A stretch of DNA of 64,000 nucleotides, from contig CM051458.1 of the NCBI GenBank assembly GCA_028274465.1, positions 36,556,744 through 36,620,743 of the forward strand, read 5' to 3'. The notes below the pieces were generated by a model. The model searched no databases, had not been told where the DNA came from, and saw only the letters and a program-made list of their open reading frames with translations. The position numbers were made by a program, and so were the translations under genes. Shown here one piece after another: positions 11,039 through 21,946 of the stretch (its first letter is position 1; every line of letters starts with the position of its first letter). Source of the DNA: Plantago ovata (Eukaryota > Streptophyta > Magnoliopsida > Lamiales > Plantaginaceae).

Positions 11039-11470
11039 ATGGGGGGCGAGTCGCCCAGCATGGGGGGCGAACCGCCTCCCATGACCAGTGAGCTGGACGA
11101 CCCCAGCTCCCCTGTTTCTTTACTCCCAGACATTCGCATCAACCCAAAACCACTTTCTTCCATTACTACTGAGGTTCTTGAGTACAAAGAGGTGAATCTA
11201 CTCCTCCGAAGTGGAAAGCTTGACAAGCAAGATACACAGGTGTCACCACTAAACAAGCACCTCGATGAAGTCAAAGTGAATGTCCTCCTACTGATGAAGT
11301 CTTCATTGGATATGCCTACAAGGCAAACCAGTCCGTTCACCTTGGTGAGATCTTTGAAGCTTCCTAGGTCTCTTTGCTACATCGGACCAAGAGAATGGCG
11401 GCCACCGTGGGGAGGTACTCTTGAGTCCATTCTTGAATACTCAGCCGACCGAGGCCAAACCGTTCGGTAA
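11039..11470 (+). pseudogene. Gypsy coding remnant downstream of gag in G1
   Basis: An open stretch starting inside a GC palindrome (11030-11080, here read as Gly/Pro/Met-rich codons) and including EYKEVNLLLRSGKL, which matches ECEEVNLLLRGGKM in G3 at about 28885-28925. After about 11270 it no longer follows G3. The end (11390-11470) resembles the end of the last ORF of G2 (20001-20050), so a large deletion has joined the gag-protease boundary to the element's last coding end. Not a functional gene. Confidence 0.55.
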
Positions 11471-12038
11471 CATCTAGTATCACTTCTTATTATTCATTCT
11501 CTTTTGCTAGGGGCTAACTTAAGTTTCGTAAGGGGGATGGGATGTGAACCGTGATGTTAAGTATTGTTTGGCTTTGTGTTGATTGGTATCTTGTTTTTTT
11601 TCGTTTGCATTTGCATTTGCACGTTTATTGCTTTCTTAGTTTTTTAGGTTGCATTCACTGCATTCATCCTAGGATAGTCTTGCATGTTTTATATGGAGTT
11701 TATTGTCGAATTTTTTGAACTTTTTTATTGGATAGATTAACTAACTATGCCATTAATCATATGCTTCATCTCTATGAATTTGTTTGAGGTTTTTTCTCGT
11801 TTGGCTTGTCACATTTATGTATTGCTCTTAGTTAAGCTTGGTAATCTCGACATCACCTAGTGGTGTTTTCTCTACTGTGGTTCACGAAGGCCTTTATAAT
11901 AGGATGATGCATGTTAGGGTCTTATGGTTATTTTCCCGAGTAATTATGTACCTAAGAGGCAACAAGTCTTCACCATGCTTTGAGATTGCTAAATGCCTAG
12001 GAAGGAGGTAGTGTGAGGTTGTGTGATCCTTTGTTTAT

Positions 12039-12185
12039 AACCTATTCTTCCAAATAGGTTTGGGGAGGGGGTTACACTATCATTAGACTTGTTTTTCGTT
12101 TTTCATTTCCGTATTGTGAGTTTATTTTTCCTTTCTCGTAAATTTTGTACTCCAACCTATTCTTTCGAATAGGTTTGGGGAAGTC
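12039..12185 (+). repeat. Two AACCTATT/AATAGGTT hairpins with PPT-like tails
   Basis: Hairpin 1: arms 12039-12046 and 12053-12060, then TGGGGAGGGGG. Hairpin 2: arms 12154-12162 and 12167-12175, then TGGGGAAG. Each right arm plus tail reads GGTTTGGGGA, the same core as the real PPT at 12960-12977. Confidence 0.75.
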
Positions 12186-12226
12186 GTTTGTGAGTCATTT
12201 TGTTTCTCTTTTCGTTGTGCTACTGC

Positions 12227-12371
12227 TGGCTAAAAAAATCGAAAAAAAACGGAGAAAAATTCCAGGAAAAAAGAAAAAAAAGAAAAAAAGAAACTCGAAA
12301 GAAAAAAAAGAAAAAAAAAAGGAAAAAGACCCCAAAAAAGCAAAGAAGGGTCCAAAAAAGAAAGCCAAATA
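12227..12371 (+). repeat. Purine-rich (A/G) tract
   Basis: About 145 bp almost without pyrimidines on the plus strand. Counterparts: 19108-19250 (G2), 32630-32720 (A), 35583-35741 (G4), all pyrimidine-rich on the plus strand as expected for minus-strand elements. Confidence 0.8.
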
Positions 12372-12959
12372 GCAGTTTAGCAAAGTGTTGTGTCTTATTT
12401 TCCAACTCTTGTAATGTTCGTAATCGTGTTGTAATTTACTATTTTTTGTCTTTTGTTTTTGAGTGTCATCTGTACTAGACCACCCTCGTCCTGCCATTCA
12501 GGAAGTGGTGAATAGCTTAAGACTTTACTTGAGAGATGGGTAGAATAGGGGAGTGTTATCTTTTATAGGGAACCCTCCTTCGTTTGATGAGAGCCAGTAC
12601 TGGTTCGACCTCTTTGAGGGAAAGTCTTAAACTTGGTGAACAGCAGTAAGTCCTCAGTTTCATAGGCACGGGACAACCATTTGTATCTTAACATGTTTCA
12701 TTACGTCGTCACTGACTAGGTCCAGGTAGAGAATGTTACGAGAGACTATCTTGTCTTGACATAAGTGCTTATGTGGATGTGTATGAGTCAATCGAGGCAT
12801 TCTTCAATCTATATTCATGTTTTGATTTATATGATTTTTGTTCATATGTTTTTGATAGATTCAGTAGATTAGTTCATTTTATTTGGCATGAGACTCCATT
12901 TTATGTGTTGCATTGTTTTTTGCATTAGAGTCTAGCTTAGTTGCTTGAGGACAAGCAAA

Positions 12960-12977
12960 GGTTCGGTTTGGGGAGTT
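12960..12977 (+). promoter_or_regulatory. Polypurine tract of G1
   Basis: GGTTCGGTTTGGGGAGTT abuts the 3' LTR start at 12978; it would prime plus-strand DNA synthesis. Confidence 0.85.
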
Positions 12978-14296
12978 TGATGAATGTGTATTTTACACTT
13001 TCATTTAGGTCTTTTTTACCTATTTTAGCTATCCTCTATGTTAATTTAGCTATATTTTAGTGCATTTTATTAGAATAGTGTCACGTTTCCCTTTAGTTTT
13101 ATTTTACAGGTTTTGGTTGAAAAACGAGGATTTCCGGGCAATTATATTGAAGTTGACAAGGAATTGGTGTTCCAAAAGCCTAATTGGAGTATCTGAAGGT
13201 TTTCGGATAGGATTTGAAGTCTAGGGGTCGAATCTGGAGGTTAGAAGGCCACTAGAAGTCAGAAACCGAGTCCGAAAAGGGGAAAAAAAATCCAAAAACG
13301 CATCGAAAACGCGCAAAATCCCGAGTTCTTCTCCCGGGCGAATCGCCCGGGATGTGGGGCGAATCGCCCCACACCAGGCGACTCGCCCGGTATGTGGGGC
13401 CCTTCGCCCCACAATAATTCGAACACTATATATAGTTGCTCAGTTTTTCTCCGATTTTCATACTTTTCCAGACCTATTCTCTCACATTTCTCTGTAGTTT
13501 TAGGTAGGAACTTTCCAGAGCCTGTTCTGGAGGTTCATAGCTTAGGAGATACTTTTTCATAGCAGTTTGGAGCTTGTAAGATCGCGATTCTTCGGAGACT
13601 GACAACCATCGGTAACATTGTATCTTACAGTTTTTCTACTTATTTTTTTATATCTTTCAACATGTTTTCTTCTATGATTTCTGTTGATTGCATGACAACT
13701 ATGAGTAGCTAAACTTCTCGTTGGTGATAGTATGTGAATTCTTAGCGAAGGGTTGATAATTATGCTAATGGCTATATCGCGCATTATACTCCGTGTTATT
13801 GCTTTATTTCTTTGATTTAGCGGAATCTCTATCTTCGTATTGTTGAATAATTATTGCACTCAATTGGACAATAGTCTTTTACCTATCTGGATCTATATCT
13901 TCGTAGTGTTGAATAATTACGGAACACAATTGGACAATAGTGTTTGACCTATCAGAATCTATATCTTCGTAGTGTTTGATAATTACAACAGGACAATTTA
14001 TTGATCAAAGATCTCCATGCAAAACCGAGGAATTTACGCATGATTATTAACCCGTTATGATTTGAAGGGCCATACTATCACCAATCTCCATTATCTGTTA
14101 GAAAAACCTTTGCTATATCGTCTGATGTTTTTATATTCTAAATTAGATTTGATAAAGCTAGTTATAGTCCTTAGAGATCGACACTCAAGGTTATTCTACT
14201 GCTACACTACGGTTTTCGTTGTAGTTGTGAATTGCCTTTGGCTAAATAACAAATTTATTTGATTCGCGTTGGAACACGACACCAGCGCGTTCATCA
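12978..14296 (+). repeat. G1 3' LTR
   Basis: Starts TGATGAATG and ends GTTCATCA. Differs from the 5' LTR by scattered substitutions and small indels. Palindromes at 13333-13412; TATA at about 13436-13445. Confidence 0.92.
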
Positions 14297-16337
14297 AGCA
14301 ACTAAGCGTGCTTTGTTCCGTGTTACTTCTCCAGACTCACTCAGCTTGTTTCTGAACACCCACTTTGTACCAATTGCTTTCTTTCCTTCAGCAAGGGGTA
14401 CAAGTTTCCAGACTTTGTTCCTTTCGAATTGATCCAGTTCTTCTTGCATTGCCTTGATCCATTTAGAATGCTTTAAAGCTTCTTCTATGGTCTTGGGTTC
14501 AATTTCTGAAACAAAGCAAGAGAACAAAGCTTCTACTTCAATGACATTTGCTTCTTCATCAAGTTCTTGATTAGTAGATACTTTGGATCTAGTCACTTGG
14601 CGTTTGTCAATATCACCAATCATATCCGTAGAGGGATGATCTCTAATCCATATATTAACAGGTTTTCTGCTCTTTGGATCTGGATAAGTTTGCTCTTCAG
14701 CATGTGACTCTTCAGTATGTACTTGCTCAGTACTACTGGTATCTTGTTGTGTCTCTGCTGAGATTGGTTCATCAGCAACTACTTGTTCAACATTGTTGGT
14801 TTGAGGTAACTCGTCAGTAGGCACATGAAGTTGCATAGTTTCAGCAACATCCGGAGCAACCGCGTCTTTTGCTGGAAATTCTTTATCATGAACTATATTT
14901 ATCTTGTCATGACTTGGGGGAGGAGAGTCATTGTCAGAATCATCATTTAGTTCAATTGATTTGACATTCCTAGCATCAGATTCAGTTCTTTGCTCGTGTA
15001 TGAGTAACTTTTTCATACAATCTGATATTTCTTCTTCATCAGGAACTCCTTGTGACTTTTCATAGAATACAACATGCACTGATGCTTCCATCTTTTGTGC
15101 CTTTTTGTTGTAAGCTCTATAAGCTTTACTATGCAAGGAGTAACCAAGAAATAACGCTTCGTCTGCCTTTGGTTGAAATGTTCTTAAGTATTCTCTACCA
15201 TTGTTAAGAACAAAGCATTTGCAACCAAATACTCTTAGATGGGTGATGTTAGGAGGTCTTCCAACAAATAACTCATAGGGAGTTTTGTTGTATTCCTTAG
15301 TTATCAAACATCTATTTTGAGTATAGCAGGCGGGATTAATTGCTTCAACCCAATAAGCTTCACTTATTTCAGTGTCAGCAAGCATCGTTCTAGCTGCTTC
15401 CTTAAGGGTACGATTCTTCCTTTCAGCAACACCATTTTGTTGAGGTGTCCTTACTAAGGATAACTGATGTTGTATGCCTTTTGAAGTGCAATACTCAGTT
15501 ATGTACTGGTTTACAAACTCAGTACCATGGTCTGTTCTTATGACTTTTACCTTGTCATTTTTCATGACTTCAAGCTTTTTTAGCAAGTTAGGTATTTCAG
15601 TCCTTGTTTCAGACTTGTGCTTGATAAATACTACCCAAGTGAATCTTGAATAGTCATCTACCACCACCAGACCATACTTCTTACCAGCATAGCTTGTTGA
15701 ATAAGATTCAAACAAGTCCATGTGCAAGAGTTGTAAAGGTTTTGTAGTTGACAGTACTGCCTTGTTCTTGAAAGAAGACTTGGTTTGCTTTCCTTGCTGA
15801 CATGCATTGCAAACACCATCCTTCTTAAAAGTAACCTTAGGTAATCCAACTACAAGTGCCTTTTTAGATTTAGACAGCTTATTCAGCGTCTTGAAGTTTA
15901 GGTGACTTGTTCGTTTATGCCATAACCATGCTTTTTCAGCAACGCAATCATGATCTAAACAAGACATTTTTCAACAATTGCTGAAGACCAATCTACAGTA
16001 TACAAACCTCCTGATCTTCTAGCAACCATAATAACCTTCTTTGTCTCAAATTCTATAAGTTTACATTCATCACTTTGATTTTGATGAAGTATCCTTTGTC
16101 AACGAATTGACTCATGCTGAAAAGGTTAAACTTAAAATTGTTGACTTAAAGAACTCCCGAAATGGTAATGCATCCTAACTTCACGTCACCATAACCTTTA
16201 GTAGAACCAAAGCCTCCACCAGCAAACCTTATTGTTGGACCTTTAGACCACCGTCTATAGCTTATAAGGTTTTTCTTGTTACCCGTCATGTGCTTTTCAC
16301 AACCACTGTCAAAGTGCCAAATTGCATTGTTTGTCTC
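14297..16337 (-). pseudogene. pol: Sirevirus pol of S2: protease end, integrase, start of RT
   Basis: From 15967 to 14297 a 557-aa frame holds the GAG-pre-integrase HHCC region (HKRTSHLNF...CNACQQGK), the integrase core with Asp-Asp-Glu (LLHMDLFE, RTDHGTEFVN, TPQQNGVAERKNRTLKEAAR), a long acidic linker, and the start of RT (WIKAMQEELDQFERNKVWKLVP, GTKWVFRNKL). Upstream, 15968-16337 still shows the protease WHFDSGC motif near 16300 but is frameshifted. The frame runs straight into the G1 junction. The 5' side is cut by the S3 LTR at 16338. Integrase catalytic residues look intact; the element is nevertheless dead. Confidence 0.87.
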
Positions 16338-17147
16338 TGTTGGTCCCTTTAAACAACAAGAAAAGACTAGAGGGGGGGGGGGTGAATAGTCTTTTCAAAC
16401 TTTCGTCGTTTAAAAACTTTCTCAGCAAGTACTTATTACTTTTCAGTAATGAGTTTGCTGATACTTAACTTTCTCAGCAAGCGCAAGTTACTTTTCAGTA
16501 ACTAGTTTTGCTGATACTTAAAATCAGAGAGCGGAAGTCTTTGATACAATAAGTGCTTTGTCAGTAAGTGATAGTTTCAGCAAGTGAAGTGAGTGACTGT
16601 GTACAGATAGATATGCTTTGCTGAGAACTAAGTACAGTAAGTAAATCACACAAACACTTTTATAGTGGTATCTGAGAGTGGCGTAATCTCTCAACTAATC
16701 CACTTTGTCCTTTCTAGGATTGAATCCACTAAGATAAGATTGAGGTTCCTTACAACACCTATCTAGAGCGATCCAAACAGAAACCAAAGCACACTTGCTT
16801 TGTTTCCAACCTAACTAGAGAACGTAACCTTGTTCTCCACAAAACTTGGTACTTTTAATCAGCAACACTATGCTCGATTAAGTTCCCCCTGAATATCACG
16901 CCTGAAAGGGTATATTTTAAGTTAGAGAGGTTTGGGATTAGATAACTTGATTATAACTTATTCAGCTACAACAAGTAATCTAAGAAACAAAACTTTGAGT
17001 ACTTTGCAGTAAACAAATTTGATTGTTTCTGGTGTCAAGACTTGTTCTTGTTCGAAAGAAATAAAGAACACTTAACTAATTTCTTAGCCGTGTAAGTTCT
17101 ACTTCTTCACAAGTAGCTTTTTCAAGCTTTAAGTCTTGGAACGAATC
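16338..17147 (-). repeat. Sirevirus LTR piece S3, left part
   Basis: Starts TGTTGGTCCC like the S4 LTR (45172) and matches its first 800 bases. It lies directly in S2 pol, so S3 inserted there; 16333-16337 (GTCTC) is the expected target duplication. Contains a poly-G run near 16372-16382. It is cut by the N gap. Bases 16385-17147 are repeated at 25422-26188 with roughly a dozen differences. Confidence 0.82.
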
Positions 17148-17247
17148 NNNNNNNNNNNNNNNNNNNNNNNNNNNNNNNNNNNNNNNNNNNNNNNNNNNNN
17201 NNNNNNNNNNNNNNNNNNNNNNNNNNNNNNNNNNNNNNNNNNNNNNN
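17148..17247. other. Assembly gap (100 N)
   Basis: Exactly 100 Ns. The left contig ends in an uninterrupted S3 LTR; the right contig begins about 20 bases inside the G2 3' LTR. The two sides are not adjacent parts of one simple structure, because the S3 LTR segment before the gap reappears after G2. Confidence 0.95.
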
Positions 17248-18506
17248 GTCTCGATTCAGCAAATAATATTTGTTATTTAGCCAAAGGCAATCCACAACTA
17301 CAACAAAAACCGTAGTGTAGCAGTAGAATGACTCGAGTGTTGTTCTCTCAGGACTATAACTAGCTTTATCTATTTAATCAAGAAAATATAAAACAGCAGA
17401 TAAAAAACGATAGGGGGTTTTCAAGCAGATAATGGAGGTTGGTGATAGTATGGTCCTTCTTAACATAATGGGTCGATAATCATGCATAAATTCCTCGGTC
17501 TTGCATAGAGATCTTTGAATGAATCTTGGATCCTGTTGTAAGTATTGTGCACTACGAAGATAGTATGGGTCTGACCTATCAACAACTAACGTCCTATTGT
17601 GTTCCGTAATCATTCAACACTACGAAGATAATTAAGTCTGATTGGCCGACAAGTGTCCTAGTTTGCATAATGATCAATACAACATACGAGAATTTTGGTG
17701 TTCAACTCATCAACGAAATAAAGCAATGACACGGAGTATAATGCGCGATATAGCCATTAGCATGATTATCTTCCCTCGCTAAGAATTCACATACTACCAC
17801 CAACGATAAATTTAGCTACTCATAATGTGCATGCAATCAATAGCAATCATAGAAGAAAACATATTGAAAGAATATATAAAATAAGTAGATAAAAGTTGTA
17901 AGATACAAAGTTACCGAAGGTTGTCAATCTCCGGAAGATTGCGATCCTACGCGCTCCAATCTGCTATGAAAAAGTATCCCCTAAGCTATGGAACTCCCAG
18001 GACAGGCCCCGGGTAGTTCCTACCTAAAACTATAGAGAGAGGTGAGAAAGTAGGCTTGGAAAGATCTGATTTTCGGAGAGAAAACTCGCAACTATATAGG
18101 CCCGAAAATCCTCTGGGGTGGTTCGCCCGAGGCACGGGGCGGTTTGCCCCCTAGTTTTTCGCGGAATTTCCGCGTTTTTCGACGCGGATTTGGATTTCTT
18201 CACCTTTTCGGACTCGGTTTCAGACTTCTAATGGCCTTCTATCCTCCAGATTCGACCTCTAGACTCCAATTCCTATCCGGAAACCTTCAGATACTCCAAA
18301 TACGCTTCTGGAACACCAATTCCTTGTAAACTTCAATATAATTGCCCGTAAATCTCCGAATTTCAACCAAAACCTGTAAAATAAAATCTAAAGGGAAACG
18401 TGACACTATTCTAATAAAATGTACTAAAATATAGCTAAATTAACATAGATGATAGATAAATTAGGTGAAAAAGACTCGAATGAAAGTGTAAAATACACGT
18501 TCATCA
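17248..18506 (-). repeat. G2 3' LTR, start missing in gap
   Basis: Matches 24144-25421 from about base 20 onward. Ends GTTCATCA at 18506 followed by the PPT complement. GC palindromes at about 18114-18152 are degenerate. Confidence 0.9.
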
Positions 18507-18524
18507 AACTCCCCAAACCGAACC
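18507..18524 (-). promoter_or_regulatory. Polypurine tract of G2
   Basis: Minus strand reads GGTTCGGTTTGGGGAGTT immediately before the 3' LTR. Confidence 0.85.
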
Positions 18525-19920
18525 TTTGCTTGTCCTCAAGCAACTAAGCTAGACTCTAATACAAAAAACATGCAAGACACAAAAATGGAGTTTCATGCCA
18601 AATAAAATGAACTAAATTACTGAATCTATCAAATAACATATGAACAAAAACCATATAAATCAAAGCATGAATGTAGGTTGAAGAATACCTCGATTGACTT
18701 ATACACATCCACATATGCACTTATGTCAAGACAAGATAGCCTCTCGTAACATTCTCTACCTGGACCTAGTCAGTGACGACGTAATGATGCATGCTAAGAT
18801 ACGAATGGTTGCCCCGTGCCTATGAAACTGAGGACTTACTGCTGTTCAACCATGTTAAGACTTTTCCTCAAAAGAGGTCGAACCAGTACTAGCTCTCATC
18901 AAACGAAGGAGGGTTCCCTATAAAAGATAACACTCCCCTATTCTACCCATCTCTCAAGTAAAGTCTTAAGCTATTCATCACTTCCTGAATGGCAGGACGA
19001 AGGTGGTCTAGAACAGATGACACTTAAGACAAAAAAGATAAAAAATAGAAAAACACAATTATGAACAATACGAAAAATGGAAAAGACTCAAACTTTGCTA
19101 AACTGCTATTTGGCTTTATTTTTTGGACCCTTCTTTTCTTTTTTGGGGTCTTCTCTTTTTTTCTTTCCAGACTCTTTTTTCTTTTTCTTTTTTTTTCTTC
19201 TGGAATTTTTCTTTCTTTTTTTTTGATTTTTTTTCTAGCCAGCAGTAGCATAAAAAAGAGAAACAAAATGACTCACACGACTTCCCCAAACCTATTCGAA
19301 AGAATAGGTTGGAGTACAAAATTACGGAAAAGGAAAAATAAACTCACGATACGAAAAATGAAAAACAGAAACAAGTCTAATGATGGTGTAATCCCCTCCC
19401 CGAACCTATTCGGAAGAACAGGTTATAAACAAAGGATCACACAACCTCACACTACCTCCTTCCTAGGCATTTAGCAATCTCAAAGCATGGTGAAGACTTG
19501 TTGCCTCTTAGGTACATAATTACTCGGGAAAACAACCATAAGACCCTAACATGCATCATCCTATTATAAAGGCCTTCGTGAACCGCAGTAGAGAAAACAC
19601 CACTAAGTGATGTCGAGACTACCATGCTTAACTAAGTGCAATACATAAATGTGACAAGCCAAGCGAGAAAAACCTCAAACAAATTCATAGAGATGAAGCA
19701 TACGATTAATGGCATAGCTAGTTGATCTACCCAATAAAAAAGTTCAAAAAATTCGGCAATAAACTCCATATAAAACATGCAAGACTATCCTAGGATGAAT
19801 AGTAGTGAAATGCAACCTAAAATATCTAAGAAAGCGGTAAACGTGCAAATGCAGACGGATAAAGCATGCGAGGTACTATACTCATCCTACCAATGCCAAG
19901 CTCTAAACTAACAACATCAA
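18525..19920 (-). other. 3' non-coding region of G2
   Basis: Inverted match of the G1 block 11480-12959. Holds two hairpins with CCCCAAACCTATTC arms (19281-19312, 19391-19425) and the pyrimidine-rich tract 19108-19250. The Lys-rich and Phe-rich reading frames here are composition artefacts. Confidence 0.75.
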
Positions 19921-20760
19921 ATCACTTAAATCCCATCCCCCTCATGAAATTAACGCTAGTCCCTAGCAGTAAGAAAATGAGATAATAAGATGTGATACTA
20001 GATGTTACCCATGGTTTGGCCTCGGTCGGCTGAGTATGCTGCTTGTGATTTATTGGGTCTCCTCTGTGAGCTTCATAGTGTGACATCAGGTCTTCTGGTG
20101 GGTGTGGTAGTTCCATTTTTAGGCCGGTCAGGAGCAACTCCTCTATCAGAGTCATCATTGCCCGTATGGCCTTCATTGTCACTACTGTCACCATCATCAT
20201 CGCCAGTAGAGTTGCAGTGGCAGGTAGAATTCTCAAGATTAGCCGCCGCTATTATGGAATTCTCCATCCTGTAGCCCTTCACTAGGATGTGAACTGTTGA
20301 AGGGGAAACGGCAGTGGTATCACGACCTCCCCCTCCAACGATTTACACCTCGAGAAGGTTACAGTAAGCTGTTCGGACACTCAGAAGTCTTCTACCTTTT
20401 TCTCCAATTTTGACCACTTTATCCACTGTTGCTCCGACCAATGTCAATATGATGCTCACTTTAGAGGCTGGCAAGGGGCGCCCCAACGAGGGACTGTGTA
20501 CCCATGTCGCTACATTTTGGAACCAAGCTAGCGCTTCGGAACCTTCTAGCAACTGCGAACTCAAGATCAAATCCGTCGCTGTTAGAATGTCCCGGTGCCT
20601 CCCTGTTCACTCGAACTCTGCAGTCCTCGTGATGGAGTGCTGACATAATAGTGGTTTCTGACCCTTCGGTGGTGCATGAATAGGCATAGGAGTCCTTACT
20701 CCAGGTGTATTCTAACTCCTCCTCTCGGATAATCCACGACATTGTTGCCAAACCCCTTGG
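19921..20760 (-). pseudogene. Unrecognised coding remnant before the 3' non-coding block of G2
   Basis: Minus-strand frames at 20751-20461, 20570-20343, 20282-20073 and 20236-19922 look like one broken gene: a piece beginning MSWIIREEELEYTW, a middle piece with KVSIILTLVGATVDKVVKIG, and an acidic Asp/Ser-rich tail (DDDGDSSDNEGH). The last 60 bases resemble the coding end kept in G1 (11390-11470), so this is the native last ORF of the family. I recognise no domain; it does not look like the env-position ORF of A. Confidence 0.4.
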
Positions 20761-21946
20761 CTCGAACGCACATCTAGCGAGATCACCTTCCTTGACATGG
20801 TTCTCACAGCAATCATACGAGAATACTCCCTACCCTTAGTATGGTACCTACAAACAGCGATTAGCACCTCGTACGACTCAAAACAGACTAAAATATATAC
20901 TAGTGTAAAAGCGAGACACACAAGTGATAAATTCATCAATCGAACTCCCCAAACCGCAATGTCTAGCCTAGCTACTTCATCATGCAACATATCAACGTAA
21001 CTACTACATGAAATACATCACATCATGCTCTTACTAGACAACCAATAACCTCGATAACAAGGTTTCAATTCATACCATAGCAGCGCAAAAAATTCAACAG
21101 CATAAATCCTTATTCTCAACTAATAAGCATTCTATCGTCAATTTCACCAACATTACACCAATAAACATATCCATATGCTATAAATCAAAGATAAAGACAT
21201 AATGCATAACAAGATATATCATCTAATAGCAAAATACCCAAATCAACAATTTAAGCATAATCGAGCATGCAGTTGATAGTAAATAACATGTCTAATCACA
21301 TAAACAACATACCCATGCATCAAACAAGCATAATTGAAGCTCAAATTAGAAAATCCCCAAATTTGAAAATTAGGGTTCTTAAAGATGATACCTCAGATCT
21401 GCAAATCTAACGAATTAGGATGAAATATGATCAGTTAGGATGATAGATCATGTAATAGGCTTCGAATTAAGCTAAAGAACACTCAATTTGGTCAAGAAAC
21501 GAAGAAGTTATGAAGATTTAGAAGCAAAATCGCGCTTTTCGGGTTTTTTGGAGTATGGATGAAGAAGAATGAAGAAAATAATGATTTGGGGTTGAAATCC
21601 GCGTTTTTTTAAGATCTGGGACTGTGGGGTGGTTCGCCCCACGTGTGGGGCGGTTCGCCCCACCACGGGGCGGTTCGCCCCGTGCTCTCCAATGCGGGGA
21701 GACGGGTCCCGATGTTAGAAAATGCGGTATTAATCCCGAAACTAATTTTTTTTCAAAAAACCACTCGAAAAATCTCACTCAAACAAAAGCACATACGACA
21801 CACACATGAACAAATTCGCATATGAGAAGCAAATAGTTCAAGAATGAAATGCATGCAGAAAAGCAGTAAAGAAAGCGATAAAAAATTCCGGGTTGCCTCC
21901 CGATAGCGTCATTGTTTAAAGTCTTTGACTCGACTCCTGTCTGCGC
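20761..21946 (-). other. Spacer of G2 between gag-protease and the last coding region
   Basis: No gene. Contains a second PPT-like block near 20930-20961 (complement of GGTTTGGGGAGTTC next to TTCATCA), AT-rich DNA at 21000-21520 whose end (about 21320-21400, TTAGGGTTCTT) resembles 42300-42370 in A, and a GC palindrome cluster at 21618-21684 of the GGGGCGGTTCGCCCC type. From about 21870 it carries the conserved GGGTTGCCTCCCG motif also found at 36520 and 42900. Confidence 0.6.

Larger units (their letters stand above)
11471..12959 (+). other. 3' non-coding region of G1
   Basis: About 1.5 kb with no credible gene. The Lys-rich reading frames near 12145-12480 come from a purine-rich tract. Notable contents are two hairpins followed by PPT-like motifs (12039-12075, 12152-12185) and the tract at 12227-12371. 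The whole block is conserved, inverted, in G2 (18525-19920), G4 (34999-36300) and less so in A (32048-33240). Confidence 0.75.
8567..14296 (+). mobile_element. Gypsy (Athila/Tat-type) element G1, complete ends, gag only
   Basis: 5,730 bp with two LTRs of about 1.32 kb, a tRNA-Asp-type PBS after the 5' LTR, a PPT before the 3' LTR, and 5-bp TSD AGCAA. The LTR starts TGATGAATG (first base A in the 5' copy) and ends GTTCATCA. The interior is only about 3.1 kb: a frameshifted gag, a short downstream coding remnant, and 1.5 kb of 3' non-coding DNA. No protease, RT or integrase core is seen, so it is a non-autonomous element that would need a helper. Confidence 0.92.
2919..16337 (-). mobile_element. 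Sirevirus copy S2, truncated at both ends and split by G1
   Basis: Minus-strand order from right to left: protease/integrase (16337-14297), RT and RNase H (8566-7237), hairpin spacer, third ORF (6254-2919). Gypsy G1 sits inside RT with a 5-bp target duplication AGCAA (8562-8566 and 14297-14301). The 5' end is cut at 16338 by the start of another Sirevirus LTR (S3). The 3' end is cut at 2919 inside ORF3. Gag, 5' LTR, 3' LTR and the last part of ORF3 are not in the window. S2 differs from S1 and S4 throughout and is the most diverged Sirevirus here. Confidence 0.85.

Noticed and set aside
12145..12497. Lys-rich and Phe-rich small proteins (also 19024-19474, 35490-35841, 32621-33013)
   Set aside because: They are translations of purine- or pyrimidine-rich tracts in the gypsy 3' non-coding block, open in several frames on both strands.
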